DNA from: Algibacter lectus
Lineage (GTDB): Bacteria > Bacteroidota > Bacteroidia > Flavobacteriales > Flavobacteriaceae
Length of the DNA stretch: 64,000 nucleotides
NCBI RefSeq assembly: GCF_900112395.1
Contig: NZ_FOLN01000001.1
Span: 682,001-746,000, forward strand
Direction of reading: 5' to 3'
Below, one piece after another: positions 26,590-36,001 of this stretch. The notes beneath the pieces were generated by a model. The model saw nothing but the letters and a program-made list of their open reading frames with translations. It made no database searches and had not been told where the DNA came from. The position numbers were made by a program, and so were the translations under genes. Numbering within the stretch: the stretch's first letter is position 1; every line of letters starts with the position of its first letter.

Positions 26590-28962
26590 TTATTTAGTTT
26601 TATTCATTGTAAAAAATACGTCTCTACCATTTTCTAGAATCACATCTTTTCCTTTAAGTTCAATAACACCTTCTAACCGAATATCTGTGGAAGATGCTCC
26701 GATTTTAAGTTGATATTTACCCGATTCTACGATCCATTTATTGTTTTTATATTGCACAAATTGCTCTGGCGAAACATTAAAGGTTAGTGTTTTCTCTTCT
26801 CCTGCTTTTAGCTTTACTCGTTCAAATCCTTTTAACTGAATAGGTTTTTGAGTTGATGCTTTATCAATTGGAGACATATAGAGTTGAACAATTTCAGTAC
26901 CGTCCATATCACCTATATTTTTCACCTTTAATGACACCGAAAAACGTTCGTCATTAATATCTATTTTCGATTTAATTTTCAAATTAGAGTATTGATAATC
27001 GGTATAAGACAAACCAAAACCAAAAGGGTATTGAACCAAATCACCATTACCATATCCATTTTTATAATTAATTTCTGCACGCGATTCTGTTTTAGGATAG
27101 GTTACGCATAATTTGGCAGATGGATTTACATTACCAACCAATATATCTGCTATAGCATTTCCGCCTTCTTCACCAGGAAACCAAGCTTGAACAATAGCGG
27201 CACATTTATCTTCAAACTTACTTACTAATTGTTGACGACCTCCAAACAGAACCAATATAACCGGCTTACCTGTTGCTATTAATTTTTCGACAAATGCTTC
27301 TTGCTCCCCAGGTAATCGAATGCCTTTTCGTTCTCTACCTTCGCCACACAAATACAAGTTTTCACCTACAGCAGCAATAATAACATCGCTTTCTTCAGAG
27401 ATTTTTATTGCCTTCTGTAAATCTGGTTGTGGCAACCCTTTTACCGTTAGCATTTTTAATTTACTCAACCTATCATCTCCTAAACCACTCGTATCTATTT
27501 TAGATTCTAAAGGCGCACTCCAATCACATCCTCTTTCTACATTGATTTCTACATTTTCTCCTAACTTATTTTCAAGACCTTGCAGCAATGTAATTAACTT
27601 TGGGTTTGTGGGATCAAAATCTGTACTATGCCAAAAAGAAATCATAGACTGATACGTATAATCACCTAACAAGCAATGATATGTTGATGCATTGGGCCCT
27701 ACCAAGGCTATCTTTTTGATATCACTATTTAAAGGTAGAACACCATTATTTTTTAATAAAACAATAGATTGTGATGCTGTTTTATATGCCAATTCTCGAT
27801 TAGAAGGTGGATCAAAATCTAACGGACCATCCTTACCTATTTTAAGGTTTTTATCTAGTAAGCCCAACTTTGCTTTCATTACTAATGATCGCTTAACCGC
27901 TTTATTTATAGTCTCTTCTGTAACCAACCCATCTTTTATAGCATCTGGTAATAAGGGAAAAGCAATTGGTGAAGATAGCTCTATATCTACACCAGCGTTT
28001 ATGGCCATGGCTCCTGCCATAGCTGAATTTTTAGCTTGTTTATGCCCTTTGTATATTAAATTAACCGCACCATAATCGCTTACAACAAGTCCATCAAACC
28101 CAATTTCTTTACGCAGCATTTGGTCTAACATTGTTGGATTTGCTGTGACAGCTAATGCTTTATATTTTCCATAAGAAGGCATAACACTTTTAGCTCCTGC
28201 AATTTTAAAAGCCGCTTCATGAGGCATTAAATATTCCTCATATAATTCTTTAGCATTATCATTAGCCGTTCCGTAACCAGCAAAATGTTTAGCCGTAGCT
28301 GCTACACCTGTTTTTAAATCATTGCCCTGCAATCCTTTTATAAAAGCAACACCCATTCTAGAAGTTAAATAGGCGTCTTCGCCATAACTTTCTTCAAGTC
28401 TATTCCAATGTGCGGTACGACTTAAATCTAACATAGGTGATAATGCAAATGTTGCTCCCGCAGCACGCATGCTTTGCGCAGTAGAATGCGCATTATTTTT
28501 TACAATTTCTGGATTCCAAGAACATCCAACTCCTATTTGCTGTGGAAACGTTGTTGCTCCTTGAGTTGCAAAACCTGTTATAGCTTCTTCATGAAAAATG
28601 GCCGGAATTTTAGTATTGGTTTCCGTCATTAAATAATGCTGTACTTCTCTGACTAAATCTCTTAATTGTTCTGGCTCCAATATTAAACCTGAAGAAAATT
28701 GACAAAAATGACCAATACCATTAGGAATATGTTCTCTACATTTTTCAATAGAAACTTTTCCATCTAACATAATATCTCTTAGGCGAGTACCCGTTATTTG
28801 CGCTAATTTTTCGTCCATAGACATGGTTGCCATTAATTCATCGACTTTAATACTCAATTCTTCTGTTAGAAACGGTTTGTTTTCTTGAGATTGAATCACC
28901 AATAGATTAAAAAATACGAATATTAAACAAATAGATTTTATACTTTTTTGGTTTTGTTTCAT
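26590..28962 (-). CDS. GH3 family exo-beta-glycosidase
   Basis: A 790-residue secreted GH3. I choose ATG 28962, which gives MKQNQKSIKS and a normal signal peptide ending IQSQE; a GTG two codons upstream is also in frame. The (alpha/beta)8 domain has the KHFAGYG motif (225-231) and the nucleophile in VVSDYGAV (Asp296). The alpha/beta sandwich carries GEGRERKG, a likely acid/base loop, and a fibronectin III-like domain ends the protein (~690-790). Members are beta-glucosidases, beta-xylosidases or related enzymes; here beta-galactosidase or beta-xylosidase activity on red-algal sugars is possible. It heads the operon with two sulfatases, DUF1080 and oxidoreductases. A TACATTTG box lies upstream. 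Confidence 0.9.
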   Translation of the reverse strand: MKQNQKSIKSICLIFVFFNLLVIQSQENKPFLTEELSIKVDELMATMSMDEKLAQITGTRLRDIMLDGKVSIEKCREHIPNGIGHFCQFSSGLILEPEQLRDLVREVQHYLMTETNTKIPAIFHEEAITGFATQGATTFPQQIGVGCSWNPEIVKNNAHSTAQSMRAAGATFALSPMLDLSRTAHWNRLEESYGEDAYLTSRMGVAFIKGLQGNDLKTGVAATAKHFAGYGTANDNAKELYEEYLMPHEAAFKIAGAKSVMPSYGKYKALAVTANPTMLDQMLRKEIGFDGLVVSDYGAVNLIYKGHKQAKNSAMAGAMAINAGVDIELSSPIAFPLLPDAIKDGLVTEETINKAVKRSLVMKAKLGLLDKNLKIGKDGPLDFDPPSNRELAYKTASQSIVLLKNNGVLPLNSDIKKIALVGPNASTYHCLLGDYTYQSMISFWHSTDFDPTNPKLITLLQGLENKLGENVEINVERGCDWSAPLESKIDTSGLGDDRLSKLKMLTVKGLPQPDLQKAIKISEESDVIIAAVGENLYLCGEGRERKGIRLPGEQEAFVEKLIATGKPVILVLFGGRQQLVSKFEDKCAAIVQAWFPGEEGGNAIADILVGNVNPSAKLCVTYPKTESRAEINYKNGYGNGDLVQYPFGFGLSYTDYQYSNLKIKSKIDINDERFSVSLKVKNIGDMDGTEIVQLYMSPIDKASTQKPIQLKGFERVKLKAGEEKTLTFNVSPEQFVQYKNNKWIVESGKYQLKIGASSTDIRLEGVIELKGKDVILENGRDVFFTMNKTK

Positions 28963-29012
28963 AAACACACTGAAGTCTATTTTGTTAATTTAATTTTAAA
29001 TAATAATACTCT

Positions 29013-29020
29013 CAAATGTA
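29013..29020 (-). promoter_or_regulatory. Possible -7 promoter box for the GH3 operon
   Basis: On the minus strand this reads TACATTTG, an exact match to the Bacteroidota -7 consensus TAnnTTTG, 51 bp before the GH3 start. No TTG is seen at the expected -33 spacing, which would fit an activator-dependent promoter. Confidence 0.4.
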
Positions 29021-29217
29021 GTAACTGAACTATTTTAAGCGGAGTACGTATGTTCCAAAAAGTATAACGGATGAATTATTGTACGTTAATCCATATTTTA
29101 TCAAGCCGCCTGAATGTGTAAAAACGATGTTTAAAGCTTCGTTGTAACGGAAACAATATAGTACACAAAACAATCTTATACGTATTGATAAATTGGATTT
29201 GCATTGATTACAACAAT

Positions 29218-29254
29218 AAAAAAAAGCACATTTAAATTAATAAATGCACTTTTA
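29218..29254 (-). terminator. Hairpin terminator after the GH29 gene
   Basis: On the minus strand AAAAGTGCATTTA pairs with TAAATGTGCTTTT (U-G wobbles included, loop about 5 nt), followed by a run of seven T. It closes the sulfatase-DUF5060-GH29 transcript. Confidence 0.7.
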
Positions 29255-29282
29255 AAACTAACTACTAGCGAAACAAAAATTT

Positions 29283-30830
29283 TTAAAACGAAAGTGCAAT
29301 TACATATGCAAAATCAGTTGGCTTTACTTTTGGCATGTTTACCAATAAACCCTGATCGTTTTGTGTCCATTCAATTTTTTCAGAGCTTCCTAATACTTCT
29401 ATATTAGAAATATTTAAATCTTTGGCATATTCTGCATTTTTAGCTAACGTGGTAATATTAACTTTACCATCTTCTGGCCAATCTAGCACAATAGCATATA
29501 ATTTATTTCCTTTAGTTGTAAATCTTATATCTTTAGAAGATAGTCCTTCATTATTACCTTCAGAATGATGTCCTTTTTTAACTTCCGTAGGGCCTTCTCC
29601 AAATGTTTTCCAATATTTAGTATCATAAATAGCTTCTCCATTTGTTTTTAACCAACCACCAATTTGAAGTAAAATTTCTTTTTGATCCTCTGGAATAGTA
29701 CCATCAGATTTAGGACCAACATTCAATAATAAATTTCCGTTTTTACTTACTATATCTACTAAATCGTCAACTATTTCATTTGCCGTTTTAGATTTCCAAT
29801 TGGTAACATGACTCCAAGAATTCTTTCCTATAGACGTATCTGTTTGCCAAGGTAACTTTCTAATACCTGGTAATTTACCTCGTTCTAAATCGTAAATAAC
29901 TGTGCCTTCTGGAAATGCCTCGTGTGAGAAGTTTTTATCTTGTAAAACCACTTCTTTACCCCACTCAATCCCTTTATTATAATAGTAAGCCGCTAATTTT
30001 GGTCTTTGGTCTGCATAATCTGGAATATCTAAGTAAAAGTCGAACCATAAAATATCTGGTTGATAGTTATCGATAAGATCTTTTGTTCTGTCCCACCAAC
30101 GTGCTTTAAACTCTTCTGAAACCGGTTCTTTTAGATCTTTTCCTTTTGAAGAATATAAATCTGCATATTCAGGATCTGTAGTATCAAAATGATCTTTTTT
30201 GTTGTAGAAAGACCAGTTAAACGCAAAGTGAGAAGATGCTCCCATAATCATGCCTTTACTTCTTCCTGCTGTAAAAAGCTCACCCAAAACATCACGTTTA
30301 GGTCCCATGTCATAAGCATTCCATCTTGTGGTGTTCGATTTGTACATAGCAAAACCATCGTGATGATCTGCAACTGGTATTACATATTTTGCACCAGCTT
30401 CTTTAAATAAATCGATCCATTGGTTAGCATCAAATTTTTCTCCTTTAAACAGAGGAATGAAATCCTTATAACCGAAATCTTTTTGATCTCCCCATATTTT
30501 TTTATGATGCAAATATTCTTTAGAAGGTCCTTTTCGGCCTGTATTTAACTGTGCATTAAAGTTGGCCGTATCCATATACATTTGTCTTGGATACCATTCT
30601 GAACCATATGCTGGTACGCTATACGCACCCCAGTGAATAAAAATTCCGAACTTTTTTTGATTAAACCATTCCGGGTCTTTATAATTGGCTTTAATAGATT
30701 CCCAATTTGCCTCGAAAACTGGTTTTTGGGTTTGAACAACTTCTTTGCTACTTTTTTTGTCGTTGTTACATGATAAAATAACTATCGAACATAACAAATA
30801 GGTGAACAACTTATATATTCTAAAATTCAT
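29283..30830 (-). CDS. GH29 alpha-L-fucosidase/alpha-L-galactosidase family lipoprotein
   Basis: A 515-residue lipoprotein with a lipobox at Cys21 (VILSC). GH29 features are the GIFIHWGAYSVPAYGSEWY entrance, VADHHDGFAMY, and ILWFDF with the catalytic nucleophile at Asp264. A beta-sandwich C-terminal domain follows (~400-515). GH29 enzymes remove alpha-L-fucose, and some act on alpha-L-galactose, the 6-deoxy-less equivalent found in porphyran as its 6-sulfate. With GH117, GH16 and sulfatases nearby, alpha-L-galactosidase activity is plausible but not proven. It ends the sulfatase-DUF5060-GH29 unit and is followed by a terminator. A second, divergent GH29 lies at 41153-42640. Confidence 0.9.
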   Translation of the reverse strand: MNFRIYKLFTYLLCSIVILSCNNDKKSSKEVVQTQKPVFEANWESIKANYKDPEWFNQKKFGIFIHWGAYSVPAYGSEWYPRQMYMDTANFNAQLNTGRKGPSKEYLHHKKIWGDQKDFGYKDFIPLFKGEKFDANQWIDLFKEAGAKYVIPVADHHDGFAMYKSNTTRWNAYDMGPKRDVLGELFTAGRSKGMIMGASSHFAFNWSFYNKKDHFDTTDPEYADLYSSKGKDLKEPVSEEFKARWWDRTKDLIDNYQPDILWFDFYLDIPDYADQRPKLAAYYYNKGIEWGKEVVLQDKNFSHEAFPEGTVIYDLERGKLPGIRKLPWQTDTSIGKNSWSHVTNWKSKTANEIVDDLVDIVSKNGNLLLNVGPKSDGTIPEDQKEILLQIGGWLKTNGEAIYDTKYWKTFGEGPTEVKKGHHSEGNNEGLSSKDIRFTTKGNKLYAIVLDWPEDGKVNITTLAKNAEYAKDLNISNIEVLGSSEKIEWTQNDQGLLVNMPKVKPTDFAYVIALSF

Positions 30831-30958
30831 ATTTACTAAATTGTTAAATGGTTTTCGGTTTTTTAAAAATTATTTAACGAAGTTCTAATTATCAAGTTAA
30901 AAGCAACAAAACGTATGTCTTTTATACTAGAGCAAATGTTTAAAACACTCGCTATTGG

Positions 30959-32578
30959 CTACTTAAGCCTTGAAATTATGATAGAATCGGCCTTTCCCTG
31001 CCAAGGAGATATAAATTTACCGTTTTTAGAAACCGCTTCAATATCACTAAATTCTCCCGTTAAGGTATTAAACCACTGAACCGTTCTATTGTTATGCTCC
31101 TTTCTTAAAAAAGCCGCATCAATTCCATAGTTTTCTTTATGGATATAAAGTAAAACAGTTTCGTTATCATCGGTTAAATTATAAGCGCTTCCATTTTTCC
31201 ATGGTGTTGGTTTCATTTTACTAAAATTGAATAGCGTAAACAGTTTTTGCATATGCTCGAAATATTCAAATTTTGGTTTAATAAAATTTTCTGGTTGCTC
31301 AAACGGATTATAAATTATAACATTCCATGATGCGCCCTGCCAATAGTAAGTGGTATATACTCCGGCAAATAAACACATATAATTACGCCTTAAACAAATT
31401 TCCGCATTGGTATAATCGCCGGTAAACACTTTATACGGTGATTCTTCGTAACCGCCATGTTCAATATTAAAAACTGGTTTATTCTTAAATTTCGTTTTAG
31501 CATCGAGCATTTTATTATAAATATCATGAACCCAATTTTGAGTTGAAATAAAATCTACCTTTTCAGGGAATCTTGAACAGTATTTAAAATCGTGTACAGA
31601 TAACAATCTATTAAACTCATCGTTAGCTCTAACACGTTCTATTCTGTCATGAATATAGGCCTCATCTGCCCTACCATAAAACAAGGCCTCTTTAGAGATA
31701 TCCCATATTACGTTTGGAAACGCTTGATACCTTTTAACAACATAATCGAAATACATGTTATCTGCTTCCGTGTTCATGTCTGGCCACGCAACAAGTTTGT
31801 TCCATACATAAATCATTAAATGAGATACTATTCTCTTATCGTGCATTAAGCTAATGGTACGATCTAATTTTTGAAAAAACTCTGGGTTTAAAGCGGAATA
31901 ATCTGGTTTTTCATTATTACCAAGAAAAGGAAATATATTTTTAGGTCCTCCAAATTCATGCTCTGGATGGTCTTTTAATTTTTCATCTTTCTTCCAACTT
32001 ACATCGTACGAAAACACATTCATTACAACTTGATTGAATCCGCTTTCTTCTATTAAATTCAGTAAATGTTCTGTTTTTGGAAGATTCTTATCATTATGAT
32101 AATCTAAAGCGTATAACCAATCACATTCAAAAGCTAATACAAAATACGGTGTTCCATCTTCATAATAAAAATGCTGAGGATCTTCTTTATTAACAGTTAC
32201 AGCACCATGATTGTTTTCTTTAGCTTCTGTAACTGTTACTTTTCCTTTTTTACCCGCTAATTTATTAGCATCTGCTTTGGTTTCAAATCTCCATTGCCCT
32301 TCTAAACTACTCGAAAAGCGTATAATCCATTCGTTATTGCCATTATAAAAACCTGGTACTTCTTGAATAAAACCGTTTTCGTGAGTGAAAACGGCCTTAA
32401 ATTTAGCTGTATATGGTGATTTTACATCAACATTATTTGTAAAAGAAATATCTAATACTTCCCATTTTGGAATTTGGTATGTTTTATTCGTTTTATAGTT
32501 TTCCTTTTTTAATTGACTAAAACTATTAATTGAAAAACATAGCAAAGCAACTAAAATTACGTTAAAAAAATACTTCAT
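30959..32578 (-). CDS. DUF5060 / GH140-like TIM-barrel putative glycoside hydrolase
   Basis: A 539-residue secreted protein with a signal peptide ending NSFSQ. Residues ~30-125 form a DUF5060-like beta-sandwich (FKAVFTHENGF, EGQWRFET). A TIM-barrel domain resembling the DUF4038/apiosidase-like (GH140) proteins follows (~135-450), and then a short beta domain. Candidate catalytic acids are Glu297 (WDISKEAL) and Glu373 (FNIEHGGYEES). It lies 10 bp after a sulfatase gene and 128 bp before GH29. Many DUF5060 proteins occur in algal polysaccharide loci with no assigned activity. I call it a hydrolase from fold and context only. Confidence 0.75.
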   Translation of the reverse strand: MKYFFNVILVALLCFSINSFSQLKKENYKTNKTYQIPKWEVLDISFTNNVDVKSPYTAKFKAVFTHENGFIQEVPGFYNGNNEWIIRFSSSLEGQWRFETKADANKLAGKKGKVTVTEAKENNHGAVTVNKEDPQHFYYEDGTPYFVLAFECDWLYALDYHNDKNLPKTEHLLNLIEESGFNQVVMNVFSYDVSWKKDEKLKDHPEHEFGGPKNIFPFLGNNEKPDYSALNPEFFQKLDRTISLMHDKRIVSHLMIYVWNKLVAWPDMNTEADNMYFDYVVKRYQAFPNVIWDISKEALFYGRADEAYIHDRIERVRANDEFNRLLSVHDFKYCSRFPEKVDFISTQNWVHDIYNKMLDAKTKFKNKPVFNIEHGGYEESPYKVFTGDYTNAEICLRRNYMCLFAGVYTTYYWQGASWNVIIYNPFEQPENFIKPKFEYFEHMQKLFTLFNFSKMKPTPWKNGSAYNLTDDNETVLLYIHKENYGIDAAFLRKEHNNRTVQWFNTLTGEFSDIEAVSKNGKFISPWQGKADSIIISRLK

Positions 32579-32588
32579 ACCTTTTTAT

Positions 32589-34271
32589 TTAATCATTCCA
32601 ATGTTCGTCAATCACTTTTTGGATATGAGGATACTTCGCTCCATCTTCCTCATTTAACTCTTTACGTTTAGCTATTAACTCCTCTTTTAAATCGGCAATA
32701 ATCGTTTTGTATTTAGGATCGCTGTAAGCATTATTCATTTCTTGAGGATCTGCTTCTAAATCGTAAAATTCCCAAGCCGCTGGTGTGTGTAGAGTAAATC
32801 TGTTACCCCAACTTTTCTTATTCCAATCTGCTTCAGGATTATCTGTATCTACCCAATATTTCCCGTAAAAGAAAATTAGTTTATACTGTTTTGTTCTAAT
32901 ACCAAAATGTGCAGGATTAGCATGTGCATGTGCCATATGCATCCAATATCTATAATAACTAGATTGTTGCCAACCTTCTGGCTCTTTGCCTGTTTCTAAA
33001 ATAGTTTTAAAACTATGACCTTGCATTTTTTCTGGAGCTTTTCCGCCTGCTAATTCAATAAGTGTGGGTGCAAAATCTGTATTATTTATTATCGCATCGG
33101 TTCTTGTACCAGCTTTTATTTTTTCTGGATAACGCACAAAAAATGGCATTCTTAAAGACTCTTCGTACATCCATCTTTTATCAATATAATCATGTTCTCC
33201 TAACATAAACCCTTGATCGCCTGTATAAACAATAATTGTATTTTCATATAAACCTTCGGCCTTTAAATATTTAATTAATCGTGCCACATTATCATCAACT
33301 CCTTTTACACAACGTAAATATCTTTTTAAATACTCTTGATAAGTAGCGTGTATATATTCTTTTTCACTTAGACCATCTGCTTGCGTAGGGTCGAAATCAG
33401 GATTATTGTTTTTAGTGTATTGCTTGCTCCAAAGACGCATACCCATATGTCTAATCGTGTTTCTTTTTGAAACTGATGAACCAATAACATGAATTAAAGA
33501 ATCGTTCTGACCTCGAGTTGCAATCGATCCATTATTTCCATTATCATAAAGACTTTCGGGTTCAGGAATCTCAGTATCTTTTAAATAATCTAAATATCGT
33601 GGTGCAAACTCAAAATCGTCATGAGGCGCCTTAAATTGATGAAATAACACAAATGGTTTAGATGGATCTCTCTTGTTTTTTAACCAATCTATAGAAATAT
33701 CGGTAACAATGTCTGAACTGTGCCCTTTATATTGTTTGCCCTCATAACTTGGGTCTTTTTCTTCAGCAAAATGCATTCCGGTTTCAGTTAAGTAAGGATC
33801 AAAATACGAACCTTGCTGACCGTGTTTTGTAAACACATTAAAGTAATCGAAATTTGGTTGTTCTTTTAAATGCCATTTACCAATCATGGCTGTTTGGTAA
33901 CCTAATTTTTTCATTTCAATAGGCAGGTATTGCTTATCCATAGGCAGTGCGCCTTCTAGATCTAAAACACCGTTGGCTTGACTGTGTTGACCCGATAAAA
34001 TGGCTGCTCTACTTGGTGTGCAAATTGAGTTATTTACAAAACAATTATCGAAAATTATACCTTCGCTTGCAATTTTGTCTAATGTTGGTGTTGGGTTTAA
34101 GCTCGCTAACCTGCTGCCATAAATACCAAATGCTTGTGTGGTATGATCATCTGACATGATGTAGATGATATTTGGTTGTTTTGTAGTCGTTGTTTTTGTT
34201 TTCTTTTTTGTTTCTTCTGAGCAAGAAGAAAATGCTATGATTGCTAAACAGAGTGCAAGAATTTTATTCAT
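32589..34271 (-). CDS. Sulfatase, S1 family, lipoprotein (CTPSR motif)
   Basis: A 560-residue sulfatase with a lipobox ending FSSC17, followed by a Thr/Lys-rich linker. The modification site is C84-T-P-S-R and the first metal motif is MSDDHTTQAFG. GKWHLKEQ and TGDQGFMLGEH are of the iduronate/heparan-type exo-sulfatase pattern. Residues 240-330 carry an insertion relative to shorter sulfatases. It is the first gene after the strong terminator that ends the SusC/D unit and is followed at 10 bp by the DUF5060 gene. An ACATATGT site lies 49-64 bp upstream. As the only lipid-anchored sulfatase here it may work at a membrane surface. Confidence 0.9.
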   Translation of the reverse strand: MNKILALCLAIIAFSSCSEETKKKTKTTTTKQPNIIYIMSDDHTTQAFGIYGSRLASLNPTPTLDKIASEGIIFDNCFVNNSICTPSRAAILSGQHSQANGVLDLEGALPMDKQYLPIEMKKLGYQTAMIGKWHLKEQPNFDYFNVFTKHGQQGSYFDPYLTETGMHFAEEKDPSYEGKQYKGHSSDIVTDISIDWLKNKRDPSKPFVLFHQFKAPHDDFEFAPRYLDYLKDTEIPEPESLYDNGNNGSIATRGQNDSLIHVIGSSVSKRNTIRHMGMRLWSKQYTKNNNPDFDPTQADGLSEKEYIHATYQEYLKRYLRCVKGVDDNVARLIKYLKAEGLYENTIIVYTGDQGFMLGEHDYIDKRWMYEESLRMPFFVRYPEKIKAGTRTDAIINNTDFAPTLIELAGGKAPEKMQGHSFKTILETGKEPEGWQQSSYYRYWMHMAHAHANPAHFGIRTKQYKLIFFYGKYWVDTDNPEADWNKKSWGNRFTLHTPAAWEFYDLEADPQEMNNAYSDPKYKTIIADLKEELIAKRKELNEEDGAKYPHIQKVIDEHWND

Positions 34272-34319
34272 TTTTTAGTTTTTTTAATCATGTAAATATC
34301 CATATATATACAAACAAGT

Positions 34320-34335
34320 AATATCACATATGTTT
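34320..34335. promoter_or_regulatory. ACATATGT motif upstream of the lipoprotein sulfatase
   Basis: AATATCACATATGTTT, a 15-of-16 match to the site at 54838-54853. It lies 49-64 bp upstream of the sulfatase start, between that gene and the strong terminator, so the sulfatase-DUF5060-GH29 unit may have its own regulated promoter. Confidence 0.35.
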
Positions 34336-34367
34336 TTATTACGATAAATTATGGTTTATGTTAACAT

Positions 34368-34402
34368 AAAAAAGGTTTCGCAAAATATGCGAAACCTTTT
34401 TT
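34368..34402. terminator. Strong bidirectional hairpin terminator
   Basis: A perfect 15-bp stem (AAAAAAGGTTTCGCA with its complement) and a 5-nt loop, flanked by A and T runs on both strands. It lies 26 bp after the surface-protein gene of the first SusC/D unit and separates it from the downstream sulfatase gene. Partial read-through would fit high SusC/D and lower enzyme expression. Confidence 0.85.
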
Positions 34403-34427
34403 GAATATATCTTAATTAGAAAATGAT

Positions 34428-35990
34428 TTAAGGTCTTTCATCTGCCTCAATAATACGTACATCATCTAAATAAATAGTTCCTGATCCACTATGTCTAAAA
34501 TACATATTGTAATCATTAGCTGTATTTGATGGTGTCGCTAATTGAGTTCTTATGGTAGTCCATTCATCAAACGGAGCCGATTGGATGGTATTATGCCAAA
34601 ATTGTTGCACAGTCGTATTTCCTCCTCTATTAATCCATGGAGCTAAGAAATTTATTGCTGTCCCAGAAACTTTGTATATTTTATATTCATACATTACAGG
34701 TACCCCAGCTTGTAGCGTAAAAGTATCAGTATAATTAATCCAAGCTGACCAATTTCCTGATGCCGCTGCATCCATTTTTATACTGTTGGTGCCACTAGCT
34801 GCTTGCTCTGTAGATATTTCAATAGTAGTAGTTGCTAAATTTTCTCCATCTCTTGGTACAAAATTTCCTGCTCCTGTTTCAAAATCAAACTTAATAGCTT
34901 CATGTTGAAACATTGCAACTGGTAAATCTGTAAAAGCAACAGGACTACGTGTATCTGTAGACTCTAACGTTCCATTACCATCATAAGTAACTGTTATAAC
35001 ATCTGATCTATAGATTTGATCTACTAATTTGATTTCTAGTTTAGTTGCATCCGTAGCACTTCTAGCTAGAGAAGAAATTGTAAAAGGAGATCCATTTACG
35101 TTAACTGTAAAGAAAGGCTCTTGATCTCCAAAAGGAGCAAACTCTCCATTAAATGGAACTTCAATTGTTTGATTTTCTAATTCAATTAATTCTGCTGAAA
35201 CTTCAAATGGAAGCGATGAAGGAATTACATTAAAGGTTGCTGGAATTTTATAATTTTCATAATCTCCAGGTATTTCTTCCCCTTGTCTGCTTAAATTTAA
35301 ATTCCCCTTAAACTCACCAAGTTTATTAAATTGGATAACTGCTAACGAGTCTGTATTTGTTACTCCTGCTATATTCCAACTTCTTGTATTAGGACGACCA
35401 ATAGTTGTAACATCTACCAACTCGAGAGTAGAACCTGCTTCTACTGTAATAATATCAGAAACTGATTCATGTGGAATTACAACTCCATTTTGACGAATTA
35501 AAATTTGAGGTACAATAGTATCGTATACATCTACAATAAACGTAGTATCAATAACCCATTGCCCTGATTCTCTTTTAGCTGGAAATATAAAATCGTCTCC
35601 TCCTTTAAATGCTACAGAATCTTTAAACACATTATAAAGTCTAACTTTTTTAAGTCCACCTTCGGTAAATAATACATGTACTGTTTTATCTTCGGTTTCT
35701 AAAGATCTTGGTTCAATAATAAATTCATCATATACAGAATCTGATCTAGTGATCGGGCCTTCTAAAAAGAAACTCCCCTCTTCAATAGTCCATGAATGAG
35801 ATAACTCACCTTGAGACAAATCTGAAAAAGAAGCGAAATCATTAACACTTACACCCAGTGTAGCGCTTCTAAACGCACTTGTATACCATGACACATCTGA
35901 AAACGAATTCGGAGCATCATAATCATCACTACTTGTGCAAGCCGCAAAAAGTGAAATGATACATGCTATTAAAATTAATTTATTTTTCAT
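34428..35990 (-). CDS. Surface glycan-binding-type lipoprotein of SusC/D unit 1
   Basis: A 520-residue lipoprotein (lipobox Cys18, followed by TSSDDYD, an acidic stretch like the Bacteroidota surface-export signal). PKD/Ig-like beta domains fill about residues 40-350. A final jelly-roll-like domain (~365-515) starts at FDFETGAGNF and ends with an YLDDVRI strand, typical of carbohydrate-binding modules. It directly follows SusD (11 bp) and is paralogous to the protein at 57872-59455, which has the same position in the second unit. It is probably a SusE/F-like surface glycan-binding protein. No catalytic motif is visible, and direct binding is inferred. Confidence 0.75.
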   Translation of the reverse strand: MKNKLILIACIISLFAACTSSDDYDAPNSFSDVSWYTSAFRSATLGVSVNDFASFSDLSQGELSHSWTIEEGSFFLEGPITRSDSVYDEFIIEPRSLETEDKTVHVLFTEGGLKKVRLYNVFKDSVAFKGGDDFIFPAKRESGQWVIDTTFIVDVYDTIVPQILIRQNGVVIPHESVSDIITVEAGSTLELVDVTTIGRPNTRSWNIAGVTNTDSLAVIQFNKLGEFKGNLNLSRQGEEIPGDYENYKIPATFNVIPSSLPFEVSAELIELENQTIEVPFNGEFAPFGDQEPFFTVNVNGSPFTISSLARSATDATKLEIKLVDQIYRSDVITVTYDGNGTLESTDTRSPVAFTDLPVAMFQHEAIKFDFETGAGNFVPRDGENLATTTIEISTEQAASGTNSIKMDAAASGNWSAWINYTDTFTLQAGVPVMYEYKIYKVSGTAINFLAPWINRGGNTTVQQFWHNTIQSAPFDEWTTIRTQLATPSNTANDYNMYFRHSGSGTIYLDDVRIIEADERP

Positions 35991-36001
35991 GTTATTTTTT
36001 T

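Larger units (their letters stand above)
28963..29282. other. Intergenic region: GH3 promoter plus upstream terminator
   Basis: About 320 bp between the GH29 stop and the GH3 start, both on the minus strand. It contains a hairpin terminator at its right end, a -7-like box near the GH3 gene, and about 190 bp with no coding sequence. Two TCCGTTA repeats on the minus strand may be regulatory, but this is weak. Confidence 0.55.
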
